Positions 37,764 to 47,076 of a DNA stretch of 54,717 nucleotides are shown in pieces (within the stretch, counting starts at the first letter, position 1; each line of letters opens with the position of its first letter). Below the pieces are notes generated by a model. That model was not told the origin of the DNA. It worked only from the letters and a program-made list of their open reading frames with translations, and made no database searches. This DNA is from an uncultured Rubritalea sp. (GTDB lineage: Bacteria; Verrucomicrobiota; Verrucomicrobiia; Verrucomicrobiales; Akkermansiaceae). The stretch is from contig CALJOJ010000039.1 of the NCBI GenBank assembly GCA_937981665.1, positions 1 through 54,717 on the forward strand, read 5' to 3'. The position numbers and the translations under genes were made by a program.

Positions 37764-40331
37764 CTAGTTAGAAATAGTTGGCAGTAACCCTGCAGCACTT
37801 CCTGCCCCAACAGGAGACGATAAGTCAGTGAGAACAGCTTGATCCACTGGCTGACCAGTAGCATCGATGATGCGTGCTGTTACGAAGATGATAAGGTTAC
37901 TCTTCTCTCTTGTCTCAGCTGTTGTCTGGAACAGACGACCGATGAGAGGAAGATCTCCAAGTATAGGTACTTTATCTTCAAGTGTCTGCACGTTCTCTCT
38001 CATGAGTCCACCTACTGCCACTGTGTGACCATCATAGATAGTGAGTGCGGTATTCACACGACGTGTGGAGAATACTGGCATTTCAATTCTGTTCTCTGTG
38101 ATTGTAACAGTAATTGGGTTACCAAGCGCATCTGTAGCACTAGTCTGAATTGGTGATCCGTAGTTAACGAATCCTTCAAACTCAACAATTTCAGGTCTGA
38201 ATGTAAGGTCGATCGTGTATCCATCATCACCGAGAATCGGCTCAACTTCAAGAATCACACCAGTGTTACGGGTCTCAAACGCTGTAGGAGTAGCTGGAGT
38301 AACAGGGAATGATGATGATGTTGTCGCACCTGTTAACGTTGCTGTTTGACCTGTATTGATATTATTCGGCAGCTCAGGTGGCTCATACTCAGTTGGGTAG
38401 ATAAACTCACGAATAATCTCGATAGTAGCTCTCTCACCTGAGCGAGATACGATACTAGGAGCAGTCATTACGTCAGCCCCACTCTTCTGGGAAAGTCCAC
38501 GCATAATAAGCTGAACCTGACCGTCAGTGAATAATCCTGTTAGTGATAGAATACCTGGAGCAACAGTACTTGACTGAGCAGTGCGGTTCGGGTTATTCAA
38601 GAAAGAATCAATACTATCAGCAGCAATACCGAAGTCACCTGAACGGTTACCTGCAGTAATGATGTTAGATACATTTGACGCAGCAGTTGATGAAAGACCA
38701 TCAACTGTTACACCATTTACAGAATTAACAAAGTCCGCAGCAGTACGAGTTGCACCGTTGCCGATAGTACCACCTGAGAGGAAGTTATTGTTAGAAGTTA
38801 TTCCGAATGGAGAAAGAACCCAATCAAAACCAAGCTCATCACTGTTGCTTTGTTTGATCTCAACAAACTTAGTGAGCATCTTCACCTGCTTAGGCTTTCT
38901 GCGGAGGAACTCGTTGACAAGTTCTTCAACTTGATCAAGTGCACTCGCAGTGTTTCTCACGTTAAGCGTAGATGTAGCTTTACTAAATCCAGCTGTTGCT
39001 TCACTAGGGAACTTGATTCCTGATAACTCAAGAAGCTCTTTAACTGTCTTCTGCTCACCTGCACCAGTGTCTTCACTGAATGGATCGTCGCCAGCTGCAC
39101 CTGTACCGCCACCACTTGACTGACCAAGTAGAGTCATTAAATCTGGTGGAACACGGAATGTGCGTTGATAAAGCTCAGTGTTATCGAACTCAGTCGCACG
39201 TAAGATTACTACTGAGAAATCTTCTACTTTATAACGAAGACCAGCGACCTGACAGATCTGTCTGAGTGCTTCTTCAAGAGGAACGTTACGAAGCTCGAGA
39301 GCTCCAATTTTAATATTCTCAATCTTGTTAGTGGTTTCAGAATTTGGAGCACCATCACCGATCTCAGAACTAATATCTACGATCGCTGTATTACGAATGA
39401 GGAAATTAAGACCTTTTTTATCTGGGTCTAGCTCATTAGTGTCTAGCTCTCTTGCACGTTGGCGAAGTGAGTCAATAGCATCACGCACAGTGGAATCTTC
39501 ATCAAACTCAACTAATGGCAGTATAATGCTCTGAAGCTTTTGTCTATTATACTGGGCAGGATTATTACTTACATTAATACCTTCCGTGCCTCTGGTCTCC
39601 CTTATTTGCATTGGAACTGTAGTCTCCCACGCTGCGTCTACCTCTCTGAGCATCGCTGCTCTGGTCTGGTCATAAGCTGCACGATAGTAGTCCATCTTGG
39701 CTCTATCTACACGCTCCATACCACGTCTTGCAGCAGTGTTATACGGGTCTATTCTTAAGACTTCTTGATACTCTAAATACGCTTGGTCAAACTGTGCTTG
39801 ATCATAATAGCTGTTTGCTCTCCGAAGGAGATTACCAACTTTTTCTATATCCTTCACGTGCGCATGCGTAAGTGTAGGACTAGTACGGATAGGATCATCA
39901 AGATACTCGAGATGCTTCTTAGCAGTCACATTACCAGGATCTCTGTCTAGTACGTTATCAAGAAGCTCTCTCGCTTCTGTGTATTTGCCTATTCTGCGGT
40001 ACTGAGTAGACAGAGCAATGGATCCATCAAGAAGATGACCCATGTATGAGCGGCGTCTATCTGCAGCGATAGGTCCTGCTGGCAGCAAGTTTACCGCCTT
40101 ACGATAGTGAGCTACTGCCTCTTCGTATTTTTTATTTTGATAAGCTTTTCGCCCATCTAGGATTACTTTGTCTGCTTCTGCCATCTGTAGTTCTCTTCTA
40201 GCTATCTCTGCTGACACGAGGCTATTCTCGTGAGCTGATGCTGTACTAGTTACTACAATCGGCATAGCGATAGCAGCAGCCATAAGAATGGCGGCTGTTC
40301 TGCTGGATCGATGCGTAGGTGTGTTTTCCAT
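37764..40331 (-). CDS. Secretin with N-terminal TPR region (PilQ-like, Amuc_1098-like)
   Basis: 855 residues with a signal peptide (about 1-32). Tetratricopeptide-like repeats follow (EARELLDNVLDRDPGN and AYLEYQEVLRIDPYNTAARR). A short STN-like segment comes next (GALELRNVPLEEALRQICQV), then a secretin N1-type domain (NVRNTASALDQVEELVNEFL), and the C-terminal secretin domain (VMTAPSIVSRSGERATIEII, then VGGLMRENVQTLEDKVPILG and LPLIGRLF). Secretins form the outer-membrane pore of type IV pili and type II secretion. Gene order and domains match Akkermansia Amuc_1098. It is last in the five-gene block. Confidence 0.92.
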   Translation of the reverse strand: MENTPTHRSSRTAAILMAAAIAMPIVVTSTASAHENSLVSAEIARRELQMAEADKVILDGRKAYQNKKYEEAVAHYRKAVNLLPAGPIAADRRRSYMGHLLDGSIALSTQYRRIGKYTEARELLDNVLDRDPGNVTAKKHLEYLDDPIRTSPTLTHAHVKDIEKVGNLLRRANSYYDQAQFDQAYLEYQEVLRIDPYNTAARRGMERVDRAKMDYYRAAYDQTRAAMLREVDAAWETTVPMQIRETRGTEGINVSNNPAQYNRQKLQSIILPLVEFDEDSTVRDAIDSLRQRARELDTNELDPDKKGLNFLIRNTAIVDISSEIGDGAPNSETTNKIENIKIGALELRNVPLEEALRQICQVAGLRYKVEDFSVVILRATEFDNTELYQRTFRVPPDLMTLLGQSSGGGTGAAGDDPFSEDTGAGEQKTVKELLELSGIKFPSEATAGFSKATSTLNVRNTASALDQVEELVNEFLRRKPKQVKMLTKFVEIKQSNSDELGFDWVLSPFGITSNNNFLSGGTIGNGATRTAADFVNSVNGVTVDGLSSTAASNVSNIITAGNRSGDFGIAADSIDSFLNNPNRTAQSSTVAPGILSLTGLFTDGQVQLIMRGLSQKSGADVMTAPSIVSRSGERATIEIIREFIYPTEYEPPELPNNINTGQTATLTGATTSSSFPVTPATPTAFETRNTGVILEVEPILGDDGYTIDLTFRPEIVEFEGFVNYGSPIQTSATDALGNPITVTITENRIEMPVFSTRRVNTALTIYDGHTVAVGGLMRENVQTLEDKVPILGDLPLIGRLFQTTAETREKSNLIIFVTARIIDATGQPVDQAVLTDLSSPVGAGSAAGLLPTISN

Positions 40332-40417
40332 GATTAGATGTAGGTTCGTTTATTTTTGGGTACTTTGTGAAGCTTTTTTTTACTATTTGTAAATTTTTAT
40401 TCTATTATTGGGCTAAA

Positions 40418-40444
40418 TACCCAGAAAAATGTGATTTTTGGGTA
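40418..40444 (-). promoter_or_regulatory. Hairpin and repeats upstream of the secretin gene
   Basis: On the minus strand TACCCAAAAAT pairs with ATTTTTCTGGGTA (one bulge). One arm is also a 13-bp direct repeat, ATTTTTGGGTACT on the plus strand, at 40352-40364 and 40434-40446. This may be an attenuator, an RNA-processing site or an operator between the fourth and fifth genes. Confidence 0.35.
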
Positions 40445-40446
40445 CT

Positions 40447-41454
40447 CTATTTAGTCGGTATGGTGAGCTCAAGTGGCGATTGAACACCTTTCAGATTGTG
40501 TTTAATGATCGCTTTGTCCCCTTTTCTAGCAACAAATGTGAACGGCTTGTTACTCGCCATTTTATCAAAAGGTAAAGAGAATGAATCACCTTCTGCCAGT
40601 TTAAATGGCTTATTCACCTCGCCAACATTGATATCGATTTTTAGATCAACTGTCCAGTCATCTGACTTAACCTGTGCTTTGTAGTAAAGCTTAGTGACGT
40701 TATCCTCTTGTTTTAAATTATCTTTAATATCGTAATACTGACCTTTTTCACCTTCAATAGAAGGATCTACACCTCTCTTCACGACCTCAAACCGATTCAA
40801 TAAGCCAGGAGCCTTTTGCTTATTACAGAATTTAGCATCAGGAAACTGAAAGCCTACTTCCTTACTAAAGTAGGATGCCTTTTTACCGTTATAGATAAAC
40901 TTAAAGTTAGCTTTAACGTCATCTACATTTGTCCAGCTCATCACAAATCCAGATGGCTTAGCCCCTGTACACTTGAGCTTTGTGAGATAATGAGGTTTAG
41001 AGTCAGCCTTTGTGGGATCCGTACCTCCCTCCATTTCATCACGGTTAGTAAACCCGTCCTTATCAGGATCGAGATCCGGGCCATTCGCTAAAGTATAGTC
41101 AGAAAGACCATATTGAGTCCACCACTTGATAGGCATACCCTCGTGAATCTCAAAGTCATTACTAAGCACATCTATCTCCGGTCTACCTTTGATACTATAT
41201 AGAGGGTAAGCTGTGAAACTGTTTACTTCATTACCCGCTGCTGATTTCGGGATAAATGCATACTCATTAGCTAAACGAGTTTTAGCAAGATCGAGATTCT
41301 GATGCTCTGGAATCCCTACATTGTTTTCAACTCTGATACCTTTCACATTAGGCACTTTATTCTCCGAAGAGAGAACAGAGTACCCAACTGCTATAACAGC
41401 CACTGCAGCTACACCGAGCGCTGCTTTTTCATAATTTTCTGATAACCAAGACAT
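40447..41454 (-). CDS. Amuc_1099-like pilus-assembly protein
   Basis: 335 residues with one N-terminal transmembrane helix (AALGVAAVAVIAVGYSVL, about 10-27) and a periplasmic body. Near residues 126-150 it has PDLDPDKDGFTNRDEMEGGT, a calcium-binding thrombospondin-3/dockerin-like loop, followed by DPTKADSKP. Position and this loop fit Akkermansia Amuc_1099, which sits next to the secretin. By position it may act as the PilP-like link between inner-membrane proteins and the secretin. It starts 15 bases after the previous gene. Confidence 0.85.
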   Translation of the reverse strand: MSWLSENYEKAALGVAAVAVIAVGYSVLSSENKVPNVKGIRVENNVGIPEHQNLDLAKTRLANEYAFIPKSAAGNEVNSFTAYPLYSIKGRPEIDVLSNDFEIHEGMPIKWWTQYGLSDYTLANGPDLDPDKDGFTNRDEMEGGTDPTKADSKPHYLTKLKCTGAKPSGFVMSWTNVDDVKANFKFIYNGKKASYFSKEVGFQFPDAKFCNKQKAPGLLNRFEVVKRGVDPSIEGEKGQYYDIKDNLKQEDNVTKLYYKAQVKSDDWTVDLKIDINVGEVNKPFKLAEGDSFSLPFDKMASNKPFTFVARKGDKAIIKHNLKGVQSPLELTIPTK

Positions 41455-41469
41455 AGTTTCTCTTTCTTG

Positions 41470-42501
41470 TTATTTAGTTGAAGTTGATTTAGATGCCTTT
41501 TCTACAATAGGAATGACCACATCACTAGCTTTTGAAAAAAGCTGGAGATCTAGTTTAACAAAGGCAGTGATCATTTCATTACCGGCCACCTGTTTTATAA
41601 TAGTATCTTCAGTACTTGATGTTGATTCATCAGCACCACCAAAGCTCTCGAAACCTAGATCACCAAAATCTGATGATATTTCACCTTCAGCAGCTTCTAC
41701 CACGGGAGCAAAACTTGATTCTTTGATGGAGATAGGATTCCTCTTTTCGTTCAATATCTTCAGCAAGTTCAACTTGAAGAAATACTGTTCACTAGAAGCC
41801 ACCTTAGTCAAGAAGTCTTGCATATTCGCCTCAGTACCTGTGAATGAGATTTCAATAGGAAGACTGTTGGCTACTTTCATCTCAGCCTGCGTCTTATTCC
41901 TCCTATTAGATCTTCTCTCTTTACTTTTTTCTTCTCTAGGTTTCCCGCCACCTAGAACTTCTGCTACTGGATCCCGATAAACGTGATCTAGACTGGCGAT
42001 ACCAGAATTAGCTAATTCGATAAATAGCCACTCTAATGCTTCTCGTTGGTAACTAAGATATGCAGTGTTTGCTTGGTTAGCCATTGGCCCAGCATAACTA
42101 CCCATCCCAAAGTGTTGTTTTCCTTTAGATTTGAACCCTATTTTCTTTGAGCTGTAGAGATTATTGAGCTTTTTAAAGTATTTAGAAACCTCTGAATTAA
42201 AGGCACCAGGACTAATCTTTTCAAACTTCTCAGGTCTGAATTCGAGGATCTGGCTCTGGAATTCTTTTGCCTCCGAAGCGAAAGCAATGAGATTCTTTTT
42301 TAGAGCCTCTTCATTATCAGCATCAGGATATGTCTTATCAGCACGAAGATTATCAATCTTCTTTACCGCTACTAACTCATCTCCTCGCGCCGCTGCAGCA
42401 CCAGAACGGAAACTCATTCCGAAAAAGACTAGCACACCAGAAACGACGGCTGTTGTACCCAGTAAGGCACCTGCAAACTTATTTTCTTGAAACCAATTCA
42501 T
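41470..42501 (-). CDS. Amuc_1100-like protein (PilO-like)
   Basis: 343 residues: an N-terminal transmembrane helix (about 10-30), a coiled-coil stretch (about 45-110) and two alpha/beta domains. The C-terminal one has LPIEISFTGTEANMQDFLTK and YFFKLNLLKILNEKRNP, the same pattern as PilO and Amuc_1100, where PLEIAFQGD precedes the repeat. Amuc_1100 of Akkermansia is known as an immunomodulatory envelope protein. Here the gene is in the same order and place, and it has a charged insertion (EEKSKERRSNRRNKTQ) between the domains. It starts 2 bases after the PilM-like gene. Confidence 0.88.
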   Translation of the reverse strand: MNWFQENKFAGALLGTTAVVSGVLVFFGMSFRSGAAAARGDELVAVKKIDNLRADKTYPDADNEEALKKNLIAFASEAKEFQSQILEFRPEKFEKISPGAFNSEVSKYFKKLNNLYSSKKIGFKSKGKQHFGMGSYAGPMANQANTAYLSYQREALEWLFIELANSGIASLDHVYRDPVAEVLGGGKPREEKSKERRSNRRNKTQAEMKVANSLPIEISFTGTEANMQDFLTKVASSEQYFFKLNLLKILNEKRNPISIKESSFAPVVEAAEGEISSDFGDLGFESFGGADESTSSTEDTIIKQVAGNEMITAFVKLDLQLFSKASDVVIPIVEKASKSTSTK

Positions 42502-42503
42502 AT

Positions 42504-44360
42504 TTATTTAAGGATAAAAGGGTTATTAAGTGGAATGATGAGTTCAAAAGAAGCTCCTAGCTTGTCTTCATCAGCTGGAGAAGATGTATTCTTTATCACT
42601 ATTTGATCGTTCTCTAGTGTAACCTTCTCCACGACAGGCTTTCTACCAGTTGATAATTTAGAGATCTCCTTGCCAAAGACTGTAGACTTATCCACTAGGT
42701 TTTTGAAACGTTCAAGCACAATTGAGTTTGACTCACCCCGCCAGAAACCGCGTAATCTCACGGCGTTTACCATAGGTGCCACGTAGTCAGGATTAGGTCT
42801 GTTTTTCTTAGTCAACTTTGGCTCTAATTTAATTTTAGCTAATAGCGTCCTTCCGCCTTCGCTCGAGGTAATTACAGGCTCAATAATCTCCTTATATGAA
42901 GTCGATGGATCACTTGAATCCGCCAGGTTGAAGTTAAGCACAGGCTCAAATTCAGTCAACCACAGTTCAGGTGTAGCGAAATGCGTCTTGATGTCATTTA
43001 GCGCTTCTAACCAATAAACTCTTCCGTTCACCTCTGCGCTGTACTTTGAAACCACTTCATCGATCTTCGCCGCATCTTCGCGCCCATGTCTGATCGGGTT
43101 AGAAAACCGCTCAAGCCCATTAAGCTCAGATTTTCTAGCCTTAGAATCTTTAACTGCCTTCCCTTTAGCAAGGAAACCAGTAATACAGAACACTAGACAT
43201 GCACCCATGATTAAACTAGATGCTAGGATAAGCTTAGGACGCTTGTTAGCGTCTTCGCGCTCCTGCTCTACTAATTGGGGAACAAGATCAATATTTAGTC
43301 TAGCTTCATCTTTAGCACGAAGCCCGAGACCGACGAGTTCACCGATCTTATGCGCTTCTAGAGAAACTTTATCAACGTCAACTCCCTGTCCTACTGAAAC
43401 TTTTTTCAGAGCATTAAAGAACTCTACAGGTAAGCGCAGCTTGTCCTGGAAGAAATCTGCAATCATTGGTAAATCAGAACCACCACCAGCGAGGAATACA
43501 CGCTTAGGAGCTTGACCACCGTGTTGACTTCTGAAGAAATTAGTCGTACGGGCAATCTCTGCCGGCATTCTATTGAGAGATGTTCTAATGCAGCTAGCGA
43601 GAGCTGCGGTAAGGTCGTCAAGTTGAGTTGTATGGTTTGTGTTCAGAGCGACAACACCATTACTGCATTTTTGAGTTTCAGCCTCTACAAACGGAACATT
43701 ATATTCCTTAGCGATCGCTGACGTGACAGCTGCACCACCAATAGCAATCGTTCTAGTAAAGATCTTGCTACCATCCATGTAGATCAAGTTACTGGTTCTT
43801 GCCCCAATATCAATGAGCACTGCTGGCTCACCAATATCACCGTAATTATATATAAATGCGTTAGCGAGCGCCATTGGTGAAGCATCAACTAAGTTCGTAG
43901 AAACTTCTGCTTCTTTCACACAATCGTTTAGATCATCGAGAGCATCTGACTTAATCGCCACAAGAACCACTTCTTTCTCGTCACCTTCATTGGAAAGTAA
44001 CTGCCAATCCCAGACCACTTCATTGATAGGAAATGGCACGTGCTGTTGCGCCTCAAATTCTACTAATTGCTCAATATCGCTACTCTCAAGTGCTGGTAAT
44101 TTGATAAATCTAGTGAATACAGACTGTCCCGAAATGGAATAACTTACCTTCTCTTTAGAAGCTCCAAGCTTAGCTACCAATTCAGCAATCGCCATGCGAA
44201 TCTGTGGTAAGCGTGTCATCTCTGCAGCTGGATCTGCTAGAATCGATGACGACTCATACTTCTTCAAAATGAGACCACCATTACTTGAGACAGATAAAAG
44301 TCCCATGGTCACTCGCTGAGAACCTATATTTAGAGCTAAGACAGACTGTGATTCAGCCAT
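42504..44360 (-). CDS. PilM-PilN fusion-like protein (Amuc_1101-like)
   Basis: 618 residues. The first 350 form an actin-like PilM domain: ALNIGSQRVTMGLL, FEAQQHVPFPINEVVWDWQL (about 107), LIDIGARTSNLIYMDG (about 185) and the adenosine loop VFLAGGGSDLPMI (about 285). A transmembrane helix (LILASSLIMGACLVFCITGF, about 380) and a C-terminal PilN-like region (RVYWLEALNDIKTHFATPEL) follow. So the cytoplasmic PilM and membrane PilN functions seem to be fused in one chain. The first gene of the block is 83 bases upstream, and the PilO-like gene follows after 2 bases. Confidence 0.88.
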   Translation of the reverse strand: MAESQSVLALNIGSQRVTMGLLSVSSNGGLILKKYESSSILADPAAEMTRLPQIRMAIAELVAKLGASKEKVSYSISGQSVFTRFIKLPALESSDIEQLVEFEAQQHVPFPINEVVWDWQLLSNEGDEKEVVLVAIKSDALDDLNDCVKEAEVSTNLVDASPMALANAFIYNYGDIGEPAVLIDIGARTSNLIYMDGSKIFTRTIAIGGAAVTSAIAKEYNVPFVEAETQKCSNGVVALNTNHTTQLDDLTAALASCIRTSLNRMPAEIARTTNFFRSQHGGQAPKRVFLAGGGSDLPMIADFFQDKLRLPVEFFNALKKVSVGQGVDVDKVSLEAHKIGELVGLGLRAKDEARLNIDLVPQLVEQEREDANKRPKLILASSLIMGACLVFCITGFLAKGKAVKDSKARKSELNGLERFSNPIRHGREDAAKIDEVVSKYSAEVNGRVYWLEALNDIKTHFATPELWLTEFEPVLNFNLADSSDPSTSYKEIIEPVITSSEGGRTLLAKIKLEPKLTKKNRPNPDYVAPMVNAVRLRGFWRGESNSIVLERFKNLVDKSTVFGKEISKLSTGRKPVVEKVTLENDQIVIKNTSSPADEDKLGASFELIIPLNNPFILK

Positions 44361-44443
44361 ATTTGTTATTTAAAATTAAAAGTTATAAAATTGATACCTT
44401 TAGCGAACTAGAGGCGAAAAAAATACTCTCCCAAGTGACCGAA

Positions 44444-45067
44444 CTATTTTTCCACCTGGAGTTCAGCATAACGGCTAAACCAAAGATTCTGAAATGGAGT
44501 CTCGTCTTTCTTTAGAAGAGAAACTTTATCATAGCGTGAAAGACTACCGCTATCCCACCACACTTTCTTTTTACTTGATGAGAAAAATCCTTTGTTTGCA
44601 CTTACTGGAACTTGCCCATCAACAGTAATCACACCACCGACTTCCTCAAAGTCGCTTTTATTTATTTTGTCACCACCTGTGAGTTTCATTATAGAATTAG
44701 GTGAAAGATACACAGATACATAAACATCTTCTCCAATTGGGACATTCACGTGTTTTACTTCTTTTTCAAGTAAGATAAGCCTCTTGCTTCCCTTTGTAGG
44801 ATCTTCAGCTGCGACATACCACTTTACGTTCACTCTGTCCGCAAATAGCTTTTTAGAGTCCTTAGCTTCGATTTTGAATTTCAATTCGAACTCTAACCAG
44901 TCCTTCTGCTTGAAACTCTTATTGGCTAGATCGCTACCTGTGTCTGGCTCAAGAATCTCTACTATCTCTGGTTTGTCTACCTCGACAATATACTGAGCAA
45001 TTGCCGATGAAGGAAATGCCATTACTACTAAAGCTGTTAAAAGAGTTCTGAGTGATTTAATGTTCAT
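44444..45067 (-). CDS. Amuc_1102-like secreted protein
   Basis: 207 residues with a signal peptide (MNIKSLRTLLTALVVMAFPS, cut near SAIA). The mature part is beta-rich and Ig-like (WLEFELKFKIEA, VNVKWYVAAEDP, VPIGEDVYVSVYL), ending in NLWFSRYAELQVEK. In Akkermansia the homologous position is Amuc_1102, also a small periplasmic protein. It is first in the block. Its leader contains TAATAT 24 bases before the ATG, a possible -10 box. Confidence 0.82.
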   Translation of the reverse strand: MNIKSLRTLLTALVVMAFPSSAIAQYIVEVDKPEIVEILEPDTGSDLANKSFKQKDWLEFELKFKIEAKDSKKLFADRVNVKWYVAAEDPTKGSKRLILLEKEVKHVNVPIGEDVYVSVYLSPNSIMKLTGGDKINKSDFEEVGGVITVDGQVPVSANKGFFSSSKKKVWWDSGSLSRYDKVSLLKKDETPFQNLWFSRYAELQVEK

Positions 45068-45486
45068 GATGTAAATATATTAAGTGCACACTAAGAAACG
45101 ATCTAAAGGTTTGGCGAGTACAAATCTCACAAATTTTAGTTTTGGGCTCAGAACCATACAAAACCAAACAAAGTAATCCCCCTTCAGTGCTCATAGAACA
45201 GAACGGATTACGAATACCCCACACCATTCTCACTCAGCTCATAACACCTCCATCATTCAATTCTTAAAATGCTTTAGGTTTATTAAATAAATTGAAAACC
45301 TAGAGATTAACAATACTGACCCAATAAGAATTGGAACTCATTTCAAACCAAAAAGAAACATCTTCCTAACGCTCACGCAGAAAAAAAGATACAATCTAAT
45401 AACCAAAATAGTGATATTGATCATTACCAAAGGTTTTGCCTCACTTTAAACTTCCCTGTTCCACTATTTTTCTCTTCACTCAAAGC
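45068..45486. other. Divergent intergenic region, no gene seen
   Basis: A/T-rich and non-coding in all frames. It must hold the promoters of the pilus-like block (minus) and proS (plus). I see no strong consensus promoter, repeat or RNA gene. Confidence 0.5.
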
Positions 45487-47007
45487 ATGGCAAAGCAACC
45501 AAAAAATGCGATCTCACCAACGAGAGCAGAAGATTTCCCAGAATGGTATCAACAGGTAATTAAAGCAGCTGATATGGCTGAAAACTCTGAGTCGCGTGGA
45601 TGCATGGTTATCAAGCCATGGGGCTATGCGCTATGGGAAAACATTCAGCAGCAGCTTGATAAACGTTTCAAACAAACTGGTCACCAAAACGCCTATTTCC
45701 CGCTTCTCATCCCTCTTTCTCATCTTGAAAAAGAAGCAGAGCATGCAGAAGGCTTTGCCACTGAGTGCGCAGTTGTCACCCACCACCGCCTTGAAGCCGA
45801 AAAACAAGACGACGGCAGCACCAAGATGATCCCATCTGGTAAGCTCACAGAGCCGTATGTCATCCGCCCTACCTCTGAGACCATTATTGGTTCCGCCTTC
45901 TCACGATGGACGAATTCCTACCGCGACCTGCCATTACTCATTAACCAATGGGCTAACGTCATGCGTTGGGAAATGCGCACCCGTCTCTTCCTCCGCACCG
46001 CTGAGTTCCTCTGGCAGGAAGGCCACACCGCTCATGAGACCAAGGAAGAAGCGATCGCTGAGACCAAGCTGATTCATGACATCTACACCGAGTTCCTCAC
46101 CAACAACCTCGCCATCCCTGTCATCCCGGGTGAGAAATCTGAGGTCGAGCGCTTCCCAGGAGCTGACAGAACATTCACCATCGAAGCAATGGTGCAGGAC
46201 AAGAAAGCCATCCAAACTGGGACCTCGCACTTCCTTGGACAAAATTTCTCCAAAGCTCAAGACATCTCATTCACAGGAAGAGACAACACCATTCAGCACG
46301 CCTGGACCACATCATGGGGAGTTTCTACCCGCCTCATCGGCACACTCATCATGGCACACTCAGATGACGACGGTCTCATCTGCCCACCACGTGTCGCACC
46401 CCAGCAGATCATTATCATTCCGGTCACCCCTAAGGAAGACTCACGTGAAGCGATCATCGATGCCTGTGAAGCACTAGCGACCACTCTCAGACATAAGGAC
46501 TTCCACGGCGAGCCACTTCGTGTCCACGTTGACAAGCGTGACCTTGCTGGCGGGGCCAAGAAATGGGAATGGGTGAAAAAAGGAGCGCCTATCAGGATCG
46601 AAATCGGCCCACGTGACCTCGAAAGCAGAAAGATCTGCATGCAACGTCGCGATGAAGACGCATTCGAAAAGCACTTCATGCCTAAAGAAACATTCCTCCG
46701 TGACTGCATAGACACACTTCAGCAAATCCAGAACGAAATCCTCCACCGTGCCACAGAACTCCGTGACACTAATATCTCAGAATGCGGAGATCTAACAGAA
46801 TTTGAAAGACACTGGTCAACTTCTGATCAACCAGGCTGGCTCACTACCCCATGGGACGCCAGTAATGAAGAAGAAGAAGCTCTAAGCAAAAAGTACAAGA
46901 TCGCGATTCGCTGCCTACCACTAGACCAGCAAGACGGCGAAGATGCTCAGTGTATCAAGACTGGTCAGCCTACTAAAAAGCGTGCTATCTGGGCTAGATC
47001 TTACTAA
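45487..47007 (+). CDS. proS: Prolyl-tRNA synthetase (short, archaeal/eukaryotic-type)
   Basis: 506 residues counting from the ATG at 45487 (MAKQPKNAISP); an upstream in-frame start would add a less typical tail. Class II motifs are visible: motif 1 (SRGCMVIKPWGYALWENIQ), motif 2 (MRWEMRTRLFLRTAEFLWQE), a TSHFLGQNFSKAQDI loop, and motif 3 (STRLIGTLIMAHSDDDGLICPP). The anticodon-binding domain and the zinc-like C-terminal domain (ending in Tyr) follow. It lacks the editing insertion of the common bacterial type, so it is the archaeal-like ProRS found in several bacterial phyla. Confidence 0.95.
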   Translation: MAKQPKNAISPTRAEDFPEWYQQVIKAADMAENSESRGCMVIKPWGYALWENIQQQLDKRFKQTGHQNAYFPLLIPLSHLEKEAEHAEGFATECAVVTHHRLEAEKQDDGSTKMIPSGKLTEPYVIRPTSETIIGSAFSRWTNSYRDLPLLINQWANVMRWEMRTRLFLRTAEFLWQEGHTAHETKEEAIAETKLIHDIYTEFLTNNLAIPVIPGEKSEVERFPGADRTFTIEAMVQDKKAIQTGTSHFLGQNFSKAQDISFTGRDNTIQHAWTTSWGVSTRLIGTLIMAHSDDDGLICPPRVAPQQIIIIPVTPKEDSREAIIDACEALATTLRHKDFHGEPLRVHVDKRDLAGGAKKWEWVKKGAPIRIEIGPRDLESRKICMQRRDEDAFEKHFMPKETFLRDCIDTLQQIQNEILHRATELRDTNISECGDLTEFERHWSTSDQPGWLTTPWDASNEEEEALSKKYKIAIRCLPLDQQDGEDAQCIKTGQPTKKRAIWARSY

Positions 47008-47076
47008 CCTATCAGACTCAACTACCCTCCCCTACTACCTCCTTTTACTTTAAATTTAACCAACTCCTAAAGCACC

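Noticed and set aside
45068-45486. tRNA or other RNA gene in the large divergent gap
   Set aside because: I found no cloverleaf, no conserved TTC-arm motif and no stable long hairpin.
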